From the NCBI GenBank assembly GCA_000383355.1, contig KB911097.1, positions 1 through 46,271 on the forward strand: 46,271 nucleotides of DNA, written 5' to 3'. This stretch comes from Flavobacterium sp. SCGC AAA160-P02 (GTDB lineage: Bacteria > Bacteroidota > Bacteroidia > Flavobacteriales > Flavobacteriaceae). Numbering within the stretch: position 1 is the first letter of the stretch; each line of letters starts with the position of its first letter. Of the stretch, positions 26,580 through 35,666 are shown one piece after another. The position numbers and the translations under genes were made by a program. A model generated the notes under the pieces. It was not told the origin of the DNA. It ran no database searches and was given only the letters and a program-made list of their open reading frames with translations.

Positions 26580-28088
26580 ATGTATCAATTCTCAGGTAAA
26601 TTAAAAATGTTCTCAATAGCTCTAATTATTTTAGGGGTATTGGGTATAGGTATTGGTTTTTACAATGCTCCGTCCACAGTAGAAGAAGCTATGGAAATGG
26701 TGTCAAGCGATGATCAAGGAGATGGTCATGGTGGTGAAACCTCGCATGAATCAACCTCAAAAGAAGAACATTCTGCAGGAGCTCATGCAACTGAAGAGTC
26801 ACATAAAGCTTCACAAGTACATGAAAAAGCAGACGCTCATGCTTCAGAGCATAATGAAGTATCTATAGATACTCACGCAACAGATGCACATGCAGATGAA
26901 GCTGCTCACGGAGAAGATCATGATACTGCACATGCAGAACATGTTTTTCATCAATTACAAAACAGACCTTGGTCTGCCGTGTATGTTGCATTGCTTTTCT
27001 TTTTAGGAATATCATTATTAGTATTAGTATTTTATGCAATTCAAAGAGTTGCTCAAGCAGGATGGTCTATTGTACTTTTTAGAGTTATGGAAGCTATCAC
27101 GGCTAATCTAGTTCCTACTTCTATTATTATGCTTGTATTTATAGTTTTAACAGCGATGCATTCTAATCATCTATTTACTTGGATGGGAGAAGGTGTTTTT
27201 GACAAAACAAGCGAGAATTTTGATCCTATTGTCTACGGTAAAAGAGGCTGGTTAAATGTGCCATGGTGGGTTATTAGAAGTGTATTTTATCTATTAGTTT
27301 GGAATGCATATAGAATGCTTATCAGAAGAAATTCAATAAAAGAAGATACCATTAATGATGGCTATAAACTTTACAAGAAAAACTATAACATGTCTGTGGT
27401 ATTCTTGTTTTTATTTATGATCACAGAATCTATGTCAGTATGGGATTGGATTATGGGATTAGATCCTCATTGGTTCTCTACATTGTTTGGATGGTATGTA
27501 TTAGCTACTTTATTAGTTAGTGCTATTACTGTAATTGCTTTTGTAACCATCTATCTTCGTTCTAAAGGATATTTACCAAAGGTAAATGATAGTCATATTC
27601 ATGATTTAGCAAAATTTATGTTTGGTTTTTCAGTATTCTGGACCTACCTATGGTTTGCTCAGTTTATGTTAATATGGTATGCAGATATTCCAGAAGAAAC
27701 TACTTATTTTGTATTGAGATTTACAGAGTATAAAACATTGTTTTTATCAATGTTAGTTATGAACTTTGTATTTCCAATACTATTATTAATCAATAGCGAT
27801 TTTAAAAGCAGACCTTGGTTTGTTGTGATAGGAGGTATTGTCATCTTAGCAGGGCATTATATAGATTTATTTATTATGATTATGCCAGGAACTGTTGGAG
27901 GAAGTTGGAGTTTTGGAATTCCAGAAATTGGAGCAACATTTTTCTTCCTAGGTATATTTATTTATACAGTATTTAGTGCATTTGCAAAAGCAGATCCTAT
28001 ACCGAAAGGAAATCCTTTCTTACATGAAAGTGAGCATTTTCATTATTTCAATATTGAGCATCACTCAGAAGAAGACAATCAACATTAA
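26580..28088 (+). CDS. actF: Alternative complex III subunit F, with His-rich insertion
   Basis: A 502-residue membrane protein related to NrfD/ActC, with about ten transmembrane helices; conserved pieces are WSAVYVALLFFLGISLL, RGWLNVPWWVIRS and SVWDWIMGLDPHWFSTLFGWY. Between the first helix (residues 9-27) and the second (about 125) is a polar insertion of about 90 residues rich in His, Glu, Asp and Ala, with roughly 14 histidines (for example HATDAHADEAAHGEDHD). By topology this loop may face the periplasm, where it could bind Cu or Zn; that is inference. It is followed 28 bp later by coxB. Confidence 0.93.
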   Translation: MYQFSGKLKMFSIALIILGVLGIGIGFYNAPSTVEEAMEMVSSDDQGDGHGGETSHESTSKEEHSAGAHATEESHKASQVHEKADAHASEHNEVSIDTHATDAHADEAAHGEDHDTAHAEHVFHQLQNRPWSAVYVALLFFLGISLLVLVFYAIQRVAQAGWSIVLFRVMEAITANLVPTSIIMLVFIVLTAMHSNHLFTWMGEGVFDKTSENFDPIVYGKRGWLNVPWWVIRSVFYLLVWNAYRMLIRRNSIKEDTINDGYKLYKKNYNMSVVFLFLFMITESMSVWDWIMGLDPHWFSTLFGWYVLATLLVSAITVIAFVTIYLRSKGYLPKVNDSHIHDLAKFMFGFSVFWTYLWFAQFMLIWYADIPEETTYFVLRFTEYKTLFLSMLVMNFVFPILLLINSDFKSRPWFVVIGGIVILAGHYIDLFIMIMPGTVGGSWSFGIPEIGATFFFLGIFIYTVFSAFAKADPIPKGNPFLHESEHFHYFNIEHHSEEDNQH

Positions 28089-28116
28089 TTAATATAATTA
28101 ACAAAGACAAAATACT

Positions 28117-29124
28117 ATGCTAGCTCTATTTTATATTTTTATAGGTGTTGCAATCGGAGTAAGTTTCTGGCAGATTACTAGAATCTTAAATTTAAGAGGT
28201 GTAATTGCTACTGATAAAGACAATGACAGACAAGGAAAATATTTTATCCTTTTTGGAATCTTTATCTATGCATTAATGATTTATTGCTTAATTGGGATGA
28301 ATGTTTTAATGCTACCAGAATCTGCTTCTTATGAAGGAGAAAATGATGATCTATTATTTGACATCTCTTTTTGGATGATAGGAATTGTGCAATTTATTAT
28401 GCAGTTTATCATCTTCTTTTTTACCTATAAATACAGAGGTAAAAAAACAAAGAAGGCAAAGTTCTATGCAGACAATCATATATTAGAACTGATTTGGACT
28501 GTTATTCCAGGGGTTGTAATTATTGTACTTATTGGTTTTGGTATTTTTCAATGGACAGAAGTTATGAACATTGATGAAAGTGAAGATCCAATTATTATTG
28601 AGGTATATGCTAAGCAATTTGCTTGGCAGGCACGGTACGCTGGAGCTGATAATACTCTTGGGTTAGGAAACGTAAACTTTATAGATGAAACAAACAATCC
28701 AATAGGAGTAGATTTGTCTGATCCTGCATCATTAGATGACAAACCTGTGACAGAATTACACTTGCCAAAAGGGAAAAAAGTACTGTTTAAGTTTAGATCA
28801 CAAGATGTATTGCACTCTGCCTATATGCCTCACTTTAGAGCACAGATGAACTGTGTTCCAGGTATGGTAACCCAATTTGCATTTACTCCAAAGTATACAA
28901 CTGAAGAAATGAGAGAGCAATCTGAAGTAATGGATAAAACCAGAGGAATCAATAAAATTCGATCTGATAAAGGAGAAGACTTATATGAGTTTGATTACGT
29001 TCTTCTTTGTAACAAAATTTGTGGAGCATCTCATTACAGCATGCAAATGAAAATTGTGGTAGAGGAAGAAGACGATTACAAACAGTGGTTAGCAGAACAA
29101 CCTACTTTTGCAGAAAAGTTATAA
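28117..29124 (+). CDS. coxB: Cytochrome c oxidase subunit II
   Basis: This 335-residue protein has four hydrophobic segments in the first 150 residues; the last two are the family hairpin (LELIWTVIPGVVIIVLIGFG). A periplasmic CuA domain follows: KQFAWQARYAG, the His ligand in SQDVLHSAYMPHF, and the cluster CNKICGASHYSM with both Cys, His and Met ligands. The usual Glu in CxExC is Lys here. No fused cytochrome c domain is present, so electrons may come directly from ActE or ActA or from a soluble cytochrome. It is in the same operon as act, with coxA 31 bp downstream. Confidence 0.95.
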   Translation: MLALFYIFIGVAIGVSFWQITRILNLRGVIATDKDNDRQGKYFILFGIFIYALMIYCLIGMNVLMLPESASYEGENDDLLFDISFWMIGIVQFIMQFIIFFFTYKYRGKKTKKAKFYADNHILELIWTVIPGVVIIVLIGFGIFQWTEVMNIDESEDPIIIEVYAKQFAWQARYAGADNTLGLGNVNFIDETNNPIGVDLSDPASLDDKPVTELHLPKGKKVLFKFRSQDVLHSAYMPHFRAQMNCVPGMVTQFAFTPKYTTEEMREQSEVMDKTRGINKIRSDKGEDLYEFDYVLLCNKICGASHYSMQMKIVVEEEDDYKQWLAEQPTFAEKL

Positions 29125-29155
29125 ATTAATTATAGAATACATAAAAAGTTAGATT

Positions 29156-30937
29156 ATGTCAGAACATCATCATAAAGAAACATTTGTAACAAAATATATT
29201 TTTAGTCACGATCACAAAATGATCTCCAAACAATTCTTGATTACAGGAATGATTATGGGTGTCATTGGTATTTTCATGTCTATGTTATTTCGTTTACAGT
29301 TAGCATGGCCAGAAAAGTCGTTTACAATTATTGAAGCTTTCTTAGGGCCACATCAAACAGACGGTATTATGAGTCCAGATATTTATTTGGCACTAGTTAC
29401 CATACACGGTACCATTATGGTATTCTTTGTGTTAACTGCCGGATTAAGTGGTACTTTTTCAAATTTATTAATTCCATTACAGATTGGAGCACGTGATATG
29501 GCATCAGGTTTTTTAAACATGATCTCTTATTGGTTGTTTTTTATCTCTAGTGTTATTATGGTAGTTTCTTTGTTTGTAGAAGCAGGACCAGCATCTGCAG
29601 GTTGGACTATTTACCCACCTCTAAGTGCATTGCCACAGGCAATACCAGGTTCTGGATTAGGGATGACCTTATGGTTAAGCTCTATGGCTATTTTTATTGC
29701 CTCTTCATTAATTGGATCTTTAAATTATATTGTAACAGTTTTAAATCTGCGTACAAAAGGAATGAGAATGACAAGATTACCACTAACCATGTGGGCATTC
29801 TTTATCACAGCAATTATTGGTGTGGTTTCGTTTCCAGTTCTTTTATCGGCAGCATTATTATTAATATTTGATAGAAGCTTTGGTACTTCCTTTTTTCTTT
29901 CAGATATATTTATTAGTGGTGAAGTATTGCATTACCAAGGAGGGTCACCGGTATTATTTGAACACTTATTTTGGTTCTTAGGACACCCAGAAGTATATAT
30001 TGTATTATTACCAGCCTTAGGAATTACCTCAGAAATTATCTCAACACATTCTAGAAAACCAATTTTTGGATATAGAGCCATGATTGGATCTATTATGGCA
30101 ATAGCCTTTTTATCTACTATTGTTTGGGGGCACCATATGTTTATTTCAGGAATGAATCCATTTTTAGGTTCTGTATTTACTTTTACAACGGTATTAATTG
30201 CCATACCATCTGCTGTAAAAGCATTTAATTATATTACCACACTCTGGAAAGGAAACCTACAATTAAATCCGGCCATGCTGTTTTCAATTGGGCTGGTTTC
30301 TACCTTTGTTACAGGAGGATTAACAGGCTTGGTCTTAGGAGATTCTGCCTTAGATATCAATATTCATGATACCTATTTTGTGGTAGCACACTTCCATTTA
30401 GTAATGGGTGTCTCTGCTATTTTTGGTATGTATGCAGGAATCTATCATTGGTTTCCAAAGATGTATGGTAGATTAATGAATAAAGTTATGGGTTATTGGC
30501 ATTTTTGGGTGACTATTATTTGTGCCTACGGAGTATTCTTCCCAATGCACTTTATAGGATTGGCAGGTTTACCAAGAAGATATTATTCTAATACAGCATT
30601 TCCTATGTTTGATGATGTGGCAGACACCAATGTAGTCATCACGTATTTTGCTTTAATTGGAGGAATTGGTCAAATCATTTTCTTAGCAAATTTCTTTATC
30701 TCTATTTACAGAGGAGAAAAATCAAGTCAAAATCCATGGAATTCAAACACCTTAGAATGGACAACTCCCGTAGAGCATATTCACGGAAACTGGCCAGGAA
30801 AAATTCCAGAAGTTCACAGATGGGCTTATGATTATAGTAAAAAAGTAGATCCAGAAGATGATGAGAGCGATTATTTACACGGAAAAGATTGGGTATCTCA
30901 AACGGTGCCATTGCTTCCAGGAGAAGAACCATCATAG
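29156..30937 (+). CDS. coxA: Cytochrome c oxidase subunit I
   Basis: A 593-residue heme-copper oxidase subunit I with about 12 helices. The low-spin heme ligand is in IHGTIMVFF. The D-channel region reads NLLIPLQIGARDMASG. GHPEVYI supplies the CuB His with the cross-linked Tyr and the upstream Glu, WGHHMF the two further CuB histidines, and HDTYFVVAHFHLVMG the heme a3 and heme a histidines. All catalytic residues are present, so it is an A-type proton-pumping oxidase. Subunit III and IV genes are not in the window and must lie elsewhere. A strong terminator follows. Confidence 0.97.
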   Translation: MSEHHHKETFVTKYIFSHDHKMISKQFLITGMIMGVIGIFMSMLFRLQLAWPEKSFTIIEAFLGPHQTDGIMSPDIYLALVTIHGTIMVFFVLTAGLSGTFSNLLIPLQIGARDMASGFLNMISYWLFFISSVIMVVSLFVEAGPASAGWTIYPPLSALPQAIPGSGLGMTLWLSSMAIFIASSLIGSLNYIVTVLNLRTKGMRMTRLPLTMWAFFITAIIGVVSFPVLLSAALLLIFDRSFGTSFFLSDIFISGEVLHYQGGSPVLFEHLFWFLGHPEVYIVLLPALGITSEIISTHSRKPIFGYRAMIGSIMAIAFLSTIVWGHHMFISGMNPFLGSVFTFTTVLIAIPSAVKAFNYITTLWKGNLQLNPAMLFSIGLVSTFVTGGLTGLVLGDSALDINIHDTYFVVAHFHLVMGVSAIFGMYAGIYHWFPKMYGRLMNKVMGYWHFWVTIICAYGVFFPMHFIGLAGLPRRYYSNTAFPMFDDVADTNVVITYFALIGGIGQIIFLANFFISIYRGEKSSQNPWNSNTLEWTTPVEHIHGNWPGKIPEVHRWAYDYSKKVDPEDDESDYLHGKDWVSQTVPLLPGEEPS

Positions 30938-30954
30938 ACATTAAAAAAATTAGT

Positions 30955-30984
30955 AAAAACCTTTCCATTTTGGAAAGGTTTTTT
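30955..30984 (+). terminator. Rho-independent terminator after coxA
   Basis: A 13-bp stem, AAAAACCTTTCCA with TGGAAAGGTTTTT, has a TTT loop and a T-tract. It closes the 11-kb act-cox operon before ruvB. Confidence 0.92.
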
Positions 30985-31022
30985 GTTTTTTACGACCAAG
31001 TAAATCAATCTTCAAATTCTAG

Positions 31023-31030
31023 TATATTTG
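31023..31030 (+). promoter_or_regulatory. Candidate -7 element for ruvB, possible leaderless start
   Basis: TATATTTG matches TAnnTTTG exactly but ends only 4 nt before ATG 31035. With the usual 5-7 nt to the transcription start, the mRNA would begin at or near the A of the start codon. No TTTG is found at the -33 spacing. Confidence 0.4.
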
Positions 31031-31034
31031 TAGT

Positions 31035-32057
31035 ATGAATGAACATCTAAATCCTGAAAGCGAAAATTTTTCTAATGAAGAGCACGAAGTAGAAAAAAAG
31101 TTGAGACCGCTTTCGTTTGATGACTTTACAGGTCAGGAACAAGCCATTGAAAATCTCAAGATATTTGTAGAAGCAGCCAATCAGAGAGAAGAAGCACTAG
31201 ATCATACCTTATTTCACGGACCTCCTGGTTTAGGAAAAACTACACTTGCACATATTTTAGCAAATGAATTACAGGTAGGAATTAAGGTTACCTCGGGCCC
31301 AGTTTTAGACAAGCCAGGAGATTTAGCAGGATTGTTAACCAACTTAGATGAAAGAGATGTTTTATTTATAGATGAGATTCATAGATTAAGTCCTATTGTA
31401 GAAGAATATTTATATTCTGCAATGGAAGATTATAAAATAGACATTATGATAGAATCTGGGCCCAACGCAAGAACGGTTCAAATAAATTTAGAACCTTTTA
31501 CATTAATAGGAGCCACAACACGTTCAGGATTACTTACAGCACCAATGCGTGCCCGTTTTGGGATTAGCAGTAGACTAAATTACTACAAGAAAGAATTACT
31601 AACAACTATTGTTCAACGAAGTGCAGAAATTTTAAAAGTTCCTATTTCTATGGAATCAGCTATTGAAATAGCAGGAAGAAGTAGAGGTACTCCAAGAATA
31701 GCCAATGCATTGCTTCGAAGAGTGCGAGATTTTGCTCAAATAAAAGGAAATGGAAGTATAACTATTGCAATTGCCAAATACGCTTTAAAAGCGCTAAATG
31801 TAGATGCATATGGTTTGGATGAAATGGATAATAAAATTTTAACCACCATCATAGATAAGTTTAAAGGTGGCCCGGTTGGTATAAGTACTCTAGCCACAGC
31901 AGTTGGGGAAAATGGAGAAACTATAGAAGAGGTATATGAACCTTTCTTAATTCAAGAAGGTTTTATTATGAGAACCCCACGAGGAAGAGAAGTAACAGAA
32001 TTAGCGTACACACATTTAAAAAGAATAAAAGGTAAAAACCAAGGAGAATTGTTTTAA
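31035..32057 (+). CDS. ruvB: Holliday junction branch migration ATPase RuvB
   Basis: A 340-residue AAA+ motor that drives branch migration with RuvA. It shows [19 protein letters not shown], Walker [10 protein letters not shown] (about residue 62), Walker [12 protein letters not shown], sensor 1 GATTRSG, arginine finger region MRARFG, sensor 2 [14 protein letters not shown] and the C-terminal winged helix ([25 protein letters not shown]). It lies 39 bp before the SulP gene, which may be read from the same transcript. Confidence 0.98.
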   Translation: MNEHLNPESENFSNEEHEVEKKLRPLSFDDFTGQEQAIENLKIFVEAANQREEALDHTLFHGPPGLGKTTLAHILANELQVGIKVTSGPVLDKPGDLAGLLTNLDERDVLFIDEIHRLSPIVEEYLYSAMEDYKIDIMIESGPNARTVQINLEPFTLIGATTRSGLLTAPMRARFGISSRLNYYKKELLTTIVQRSAEILKVPISMESAIEIAGRSRGTPRIANALLRRVRDFAQIKGNGSITIAIAKYALKALNVDAYGLDEMDNKILTTIIDKFKGGPVGISTLATAVGENGETIEEVYEPFLIQEGFIMRTPRGREVTELAYTHLKRIKGKNQGELF

Positions 32058-32096
32058 TTTTAAACAGCATAGAAAACATTTTCTTGATGTAAATAC

Positions 32097-33830
32097 ATGA
32101 AAAACCTACAAAGGCTCATACCAATATTAGAATGGTTACCAAACTATACAAGATCCAGATTTAAGGGAGATTTTATAGCAGGTATTACGGTGGCTATTAT
32201 TTTAATTCCGCAAGGAATAGCCTATGCGCTAATTGCTGGATTGCCACCTATTTACGGTTTATATTGTGCCTTGGTTCCTCAGCTTGTGTATGCAGTTTTT
32301 GGTTCTTCCAGACAAGTAGCTATTGGTCCAGTAGCCATGGATTCATTAATTGTAGCCACAGGAGTTTCAACCTTAGCTTTGGCAGGTTCAGATAGTTATA
32401 TTGCCATTGCCATTCTATTGGCATTTATGGTGGGAGGTATTCAGTTTTTACTAGGAGTTTTTAGACTGGGTTTTGTAGTAAATTTTCTATCAAAACCAGT
32501 AATTTCTGGATTTACATCAGCGGTAGCACTCACCATTGGAATTAATCAATTTAGGAATTTATTTGGAGTAGATTTCATTCAAAGTGATCAAATTCAATAT
32601 GTATTAGAAGATATTTGGTTTACCATCACAGACTTTAATTCTCATACCACAATAATTGGATTAATTTCAGTAACGGTTATTATTATCCTAAGAAAAATAA
32701 ATAAAAAAATTCCAAACGCATTAATTGTTGTTGTCGCTGGAATACTAACAATTCGGTATTTTGGTAACGATTTTGTAGATGTAGCCATTGTAAAAGACAT
32801 TCCATCTGGTTTGCCTTCTTTTTCATTCCCAGAGTTAGATATCAGTCAAATGAAAGAATTACTACCCATTGCCTTAACCTTGGTAATGGTAGGATATTTA
32901 GAAACTATTTCTATAGGAAAGTCATTAGAAGCAAAACAAGATGAATATAAAATAAGACCCAATCAAGAACTAATGGCTCTAGGTCTAAGCAATATGATTG
33001 GATCTTGGTTTAAAGCATACCCGTCTACCTCAAGTTTTTCTAGATCTGCCATTAATCAAGAATCTGGAGCAACCACAGGAATGGCATCTTTAGTTTCTGT
33101 GTTTATGGTTTTAATCACCTTGCTATTTTTAACACCTTTATTTTATCATTTGCCAAAAACAGTACTTGCAGCTATTATTATTGTGGCCGTTTTTGGATTG
33201 GTAAATATTAAAGAAGCAATTTTTTTATGGAAAGCAAATAACTTAGATTTTTGGTTACTCATAGCAACGTTCTTTTCAACACTACTATTTGGAATAGAAT
33301 ATGGAATTATGATTGGAGTTGGCCTCTCATTAATTATTTTAATTTTCAGAACTTCTAGACCTTATGTAGCGGAGTTAGGAAAAGTGCCAGACTCAGATTT
33401 TTATAGAAATAGAGAACGTTTTACTGAAGTTATTGTAGATAATGAAGTGCTGGTTTTTAGATTTGATGCTCAATTATTTTATGCAAACTCTAGTTATTTT
33501 ATTGAGACTTTAGAACTCATGGTAGAAGCAAAAGGGGCTCATTTAAAATTAATTGTTTTAGATGCAGAAAGTATTAACAGAGTAGATAGTACGGGAGTAG
33601 AAATGTTAAAAGAGAGAATTAGATTTTATCATAAAAAAGGAATTTTATTTTATTTTGCAGGGGTTAAAGGACCTGTTAGAGATCACTTATTTAGAGGTAA
33701 AATATTAGATATCATTACTCTAGATCATTTTTATATGAGAGTAAATGGTGCTGTTAATTATTATAAAACTGGTGAAAAAGAGTATCAAAATAAATATGCA
33801 AATTATATACATCAATCTTACGACAAATAG
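32097..33830 (+). CDS. SulP-family anion transporter with STAS domain
   Basis: A 577-residue SLC26/SulP protein. The membrane part (about residues 15-430) opens with DFIAGITVAIILIPQGIAYALIAGLPPIYGLYCALVP, the family signature split here only for length, and contains VAIGPVAMDSL and STSSFSRSAINQESGA. A cytoplasmic STAS domain follows (about 440-560; IVLDAESINRVDSTGVEMLKER). Substrates of the family include sulfate, bicarbonate, nitrate and other anions. The two sulfur-enzyme genes right behind it (12-bp gap) favour a sulfur oxyanion such as sulfate, sulfite or thiosulfate, but the direction and substrate are inference. Confidence 0.9.
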   Translation: MKNLQRLIPILEWLPNYTRSRFKGDFIAGITVAIILIPQGIAYALIAGLPPIYGLYCALVPQLVYAVFGSSRQVAIGPVAMDSLIVATGVSTLALAGSDSYIAIAILLAFMVGGIQFLLGVFRLGFVVNFLSKPVISGFTSAVALTIGINQFRNLFGVDFIQSDQIQYVLEDIWFTITDFNSHTTIIGLISVTVIIILRKINKKIPNALIVVVAGILTIRYFGNDFVDVAIVKDIPSGLPSFSFPELDISQMKELLPIALTLVMVGYLETISIGKSLEAKQDEYKIRPNQELMALGLSNMIGSWFKAYPSTSSFSRSAINQESGATTGMASLVSVFMVLITLLFLTPLFYHLPKTVLAAIIIVAVFGLVNIKEAIFLWKANNLDFWLLIATFFSTLLFGIEYGIMIGVGLSLIILIFRTSRPYVAELGKVPDSDFYRNRERFTEVIVDNEVLVFRFDAQLFYANSSYFIETLELMVEAKGAHLKLIVLDAESINRVDSTGVEMLKERIRFYHKKGILFYFAGVKGPVRDHLFRGKILDIITLDHFYMRVNGAVNYYKTGEKEYQNKYANYIHQSYDK

Positions 33831-33842
33831 AAAATAAGAATT

Positions 33843-35249
33843 ATGATTATAGAACAAATTTATACAGGTTGTTTGGCGCAAGGAGCCTATTATATAGAAA
33901 GTAATGGAGAGGTTGCTATTATAGACCCGTTACGTGAGGTGCAAGATTATTTAGATAGAGCACTTAAAAATAAGGCGAAAATTCGCTATATATTTGAAAC
34001 ACATTTTCATGCAGATTTTGTGAGTGGTCATGTAACTTTAGCAGAAAAAACTGGAGGTAAAATTGTTTTTGGGCCCAATGCTGAGACCAAGTTTGATTCT
34101 CATATTGCAACTGATGGAGAAGTTTTTCAATTGGGTGATATAACTATTACAGCGATACATACCCCTGGCCATACCATGGAAAGTACGACATATTTGTTGA
34201 AAGATAAAAACGGAAAAGACAGTGCTATTTTTACGGGAGACACCTTGTTTTTAGGAGATGTAGGAAGACCAGATTTGGCTCAGAAAAGTAGTATGACTCA
34301 AGAAGATCTAGCCGCTACCTTGTTTGATAGCCTGCGAACCAAAATTATGCCTTTGGCAAATGATGTTATTGTATATCCAGCTCATGGTGCAGGATCTGCC
34401 TGTGGTAAAAACCTAAGTAAAGAAACAATTGGTACACTTGGCGATCAAAAGCAGCATAATTATGCTTTACGAAAAGACATGACCAAAGAAGAATTTGTAA
34501 AAGAAGTAACCAATGGTTTGTTACCGCCGCCGGCATATTTTCCGTTAAACGTTGCCTTAAATAAAGAAGGCTATAAGTCTATTGATGAAGTAATAAAAAC
34601 AGGAACAAAAGCTTTGTCTGCAAATGATTTTGAACTGGTAGCCAATAAAACAAATGCCTTAATTATAGACGTACGTCATCAGTTTGAATTTATAAAAGGT
34701 TTTATCCCTCAATCTATATTTATTGGATTAGGAGGAACATTTGCCCCTTGGGTAGGCGCTTTAGTTAAAGACATTCATCAACCTATATTATTAGTGGTGC
34801 CAGATGAAATGCAGAAAGAAACTATTATACGATTGTCTCGAGTTGGTTTTGACAATGTTTTAGGCTATTTACAAGGTGGTTTTGAATCATGGGAAGCATC
34901 TGGTAAAGAAGTAGATACATTACAATCTGTTTCTGCTGAAGTTTTAGCGCAACAACTAGACAAAAATGCCCTTGTTTTTGATGTTCGAAAACCAGGGGAG
35001 TATGCTGCAGAACATATAGAAAATGTGACGAGCACTCCTTTAGATTTCTTAAATGATCATCTCACAGAATTTCCAACCAATAAAGATTTTTATGTGCATT
35101 GTGCAGGAGGTTATAGATCTGTAATTGCAGCCTCTATTTTAAAAGCCAGAGGTTTTCGTAAAGTAATTGATGTAGCAGGAGGTTATGGAGCTATTAAGGA
35201 AACAGGAATTAAAAGAACACAGGCAATTGCTTGTTCTAATTCAAAATAA
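33843..35249 (+). CDS. Persulfide dioxygenase-like MBL protein fused to two rhodaneses
   Basis: This 468-residue protein begins with a metallo-beta-lactamase domain of the ETHE1/persulfide-dioxygenase class: ETHFHADFVSGH (about residue 53), TPGHTMEST, FTGDTLFLGDVGRPDL and YPAHGAGSACG. Rhodanese domain 1 (about 265-355, IIDVRHQFEFIKGFIP) lacks a catalytic Cys: the loop reads VVPDEM. Rhodanese domain 2 (about 370-460) has an intact active loop, HCAGGYRS with Cys near residue 420. Family chemistry: glutathione (or other low-molecular-weight) persulfide oxidised to sulfite, with the rhodanese transferring sulfane sulfur to or from thiosulfate. It is cytosolic and lies 3 bp from the next rhodanese gene. 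Confidence 0.9.
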   Translation: MIIEQIYTGCLAQGAYYIESNGEVAIIDPLREVQDYLDRALKNKAKIRYIFETHFHADFVSGHVTLAEKTGGKIVFGPNAETKFDSHIATDGEVFQLGDITITAIHTPGHTMESTTYLLKDKNGKDSAIFTGDTLFLGDVGRPDLAQKSSMTQEDLAATLFDSLRTKIMPLANDVIVYPAHGAGSACGKNLSKETIGTLGDQKQHNYALRKDMTKEEFVKEVTNGLLPPPAYFPLNVALNKEGYKSIDEVIKTGTKALSANDFELVANKTNALIIDVRHQFEFIKGFIPQSIFIGLGGTFAPWVGALVKDIHQPILLVVPDEMQKETIIRLSRVGFDNVLGYLQGGFESWEASGKEVDTLQSVSAEVLAQQLDKNALVFDVRKPGEYAAEHIENVTSTPLDFLNDHLTEFPTNKDFYVHCAGGYRSVIAASILKARGFRKVIDVAGGYGAIKETGIKRTQAIACSNSK

Positions 35250-35252
35250 TAG

Positions 35253-35621
35253 ATGAAGAAGCTATTTTTAATTCTTGTGTTGATATGTTCGTTTAGTTCT
35301 TGTGCTCAAGAAACTAAAAAACCTCAATTGATTTCTCAAGAAGAATTTGCTAAAATTTCAACAAAAGAAGTGCAATTATTAGATGTAAGAACTCCACAAG
35401 AACAACAGCAAGGATTTATAGAAGGTGCTATTTTAATCAATTTTTTTGACACAGATTTTGTGACAAAAGTTAGCACAAGATTTAATAAAAACAAACCCTT
35501 ATATATCTATTGTGCTGCTGGAGGAAGAAGTAACAAAGCAGCTACTAAATTGTTGGCAACAGGTTTTGATACTATATATGACCTCTCTGGAGGCTATAGA
35601 AGTTGGAAAGAAAATAACTAA
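35253..35621 (+). CDS. Lipoprotein rhodanese-like sulfurtransferase
   Basis: A 122-residue exported lipoprotein: signal and lipobox in MKKLFLILVLICSFSSCAQE, with acylated Cys at 17. A single rhodanese domain has LLDVRTPQEQQQGFIEGA, the active loop YCAAGGRSNKA with Cys near residue 87, and YDLSGGYRSW. It probably moves sulfane sulfur in the periplasm and complements the cytosolic fusion protein before it. Spacing of 3 bp shows it is in the same operon; a strong bidirectional terminator follows. Confidence 0.92.
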   Translation: MKKLFLILVLICSFSSCAQETKKPQLISQEEFAKISTKEVQLLDVRTPQEQQQGFIEGAILINFFDTDFVTKVSTRFNKNKPLYIYCAAGGRSNKAATKLLATGFDTIYDLSGGYRSWKENN

Positions 35622-35653
35622 AAAAACCGAGGTAAAGACCTCGGTTTTTTTAG
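35618..35653. terminator. Bidirectional terminator between rhodanese and TonB receptor genes
   Basis: A perfect 16-bp stem, CTAAAAAAACCGAGGT with ACCTCGGTTTTTTTAG, and an AAAG loop. A-run and T-run on opposite sides allow it to end the convergent transcripts on both strands. The left arm overlaps the rhodanese stop codon. Confidence 0.93.
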
Positions 35654-35666
35654 CGCTAATTTTTTG

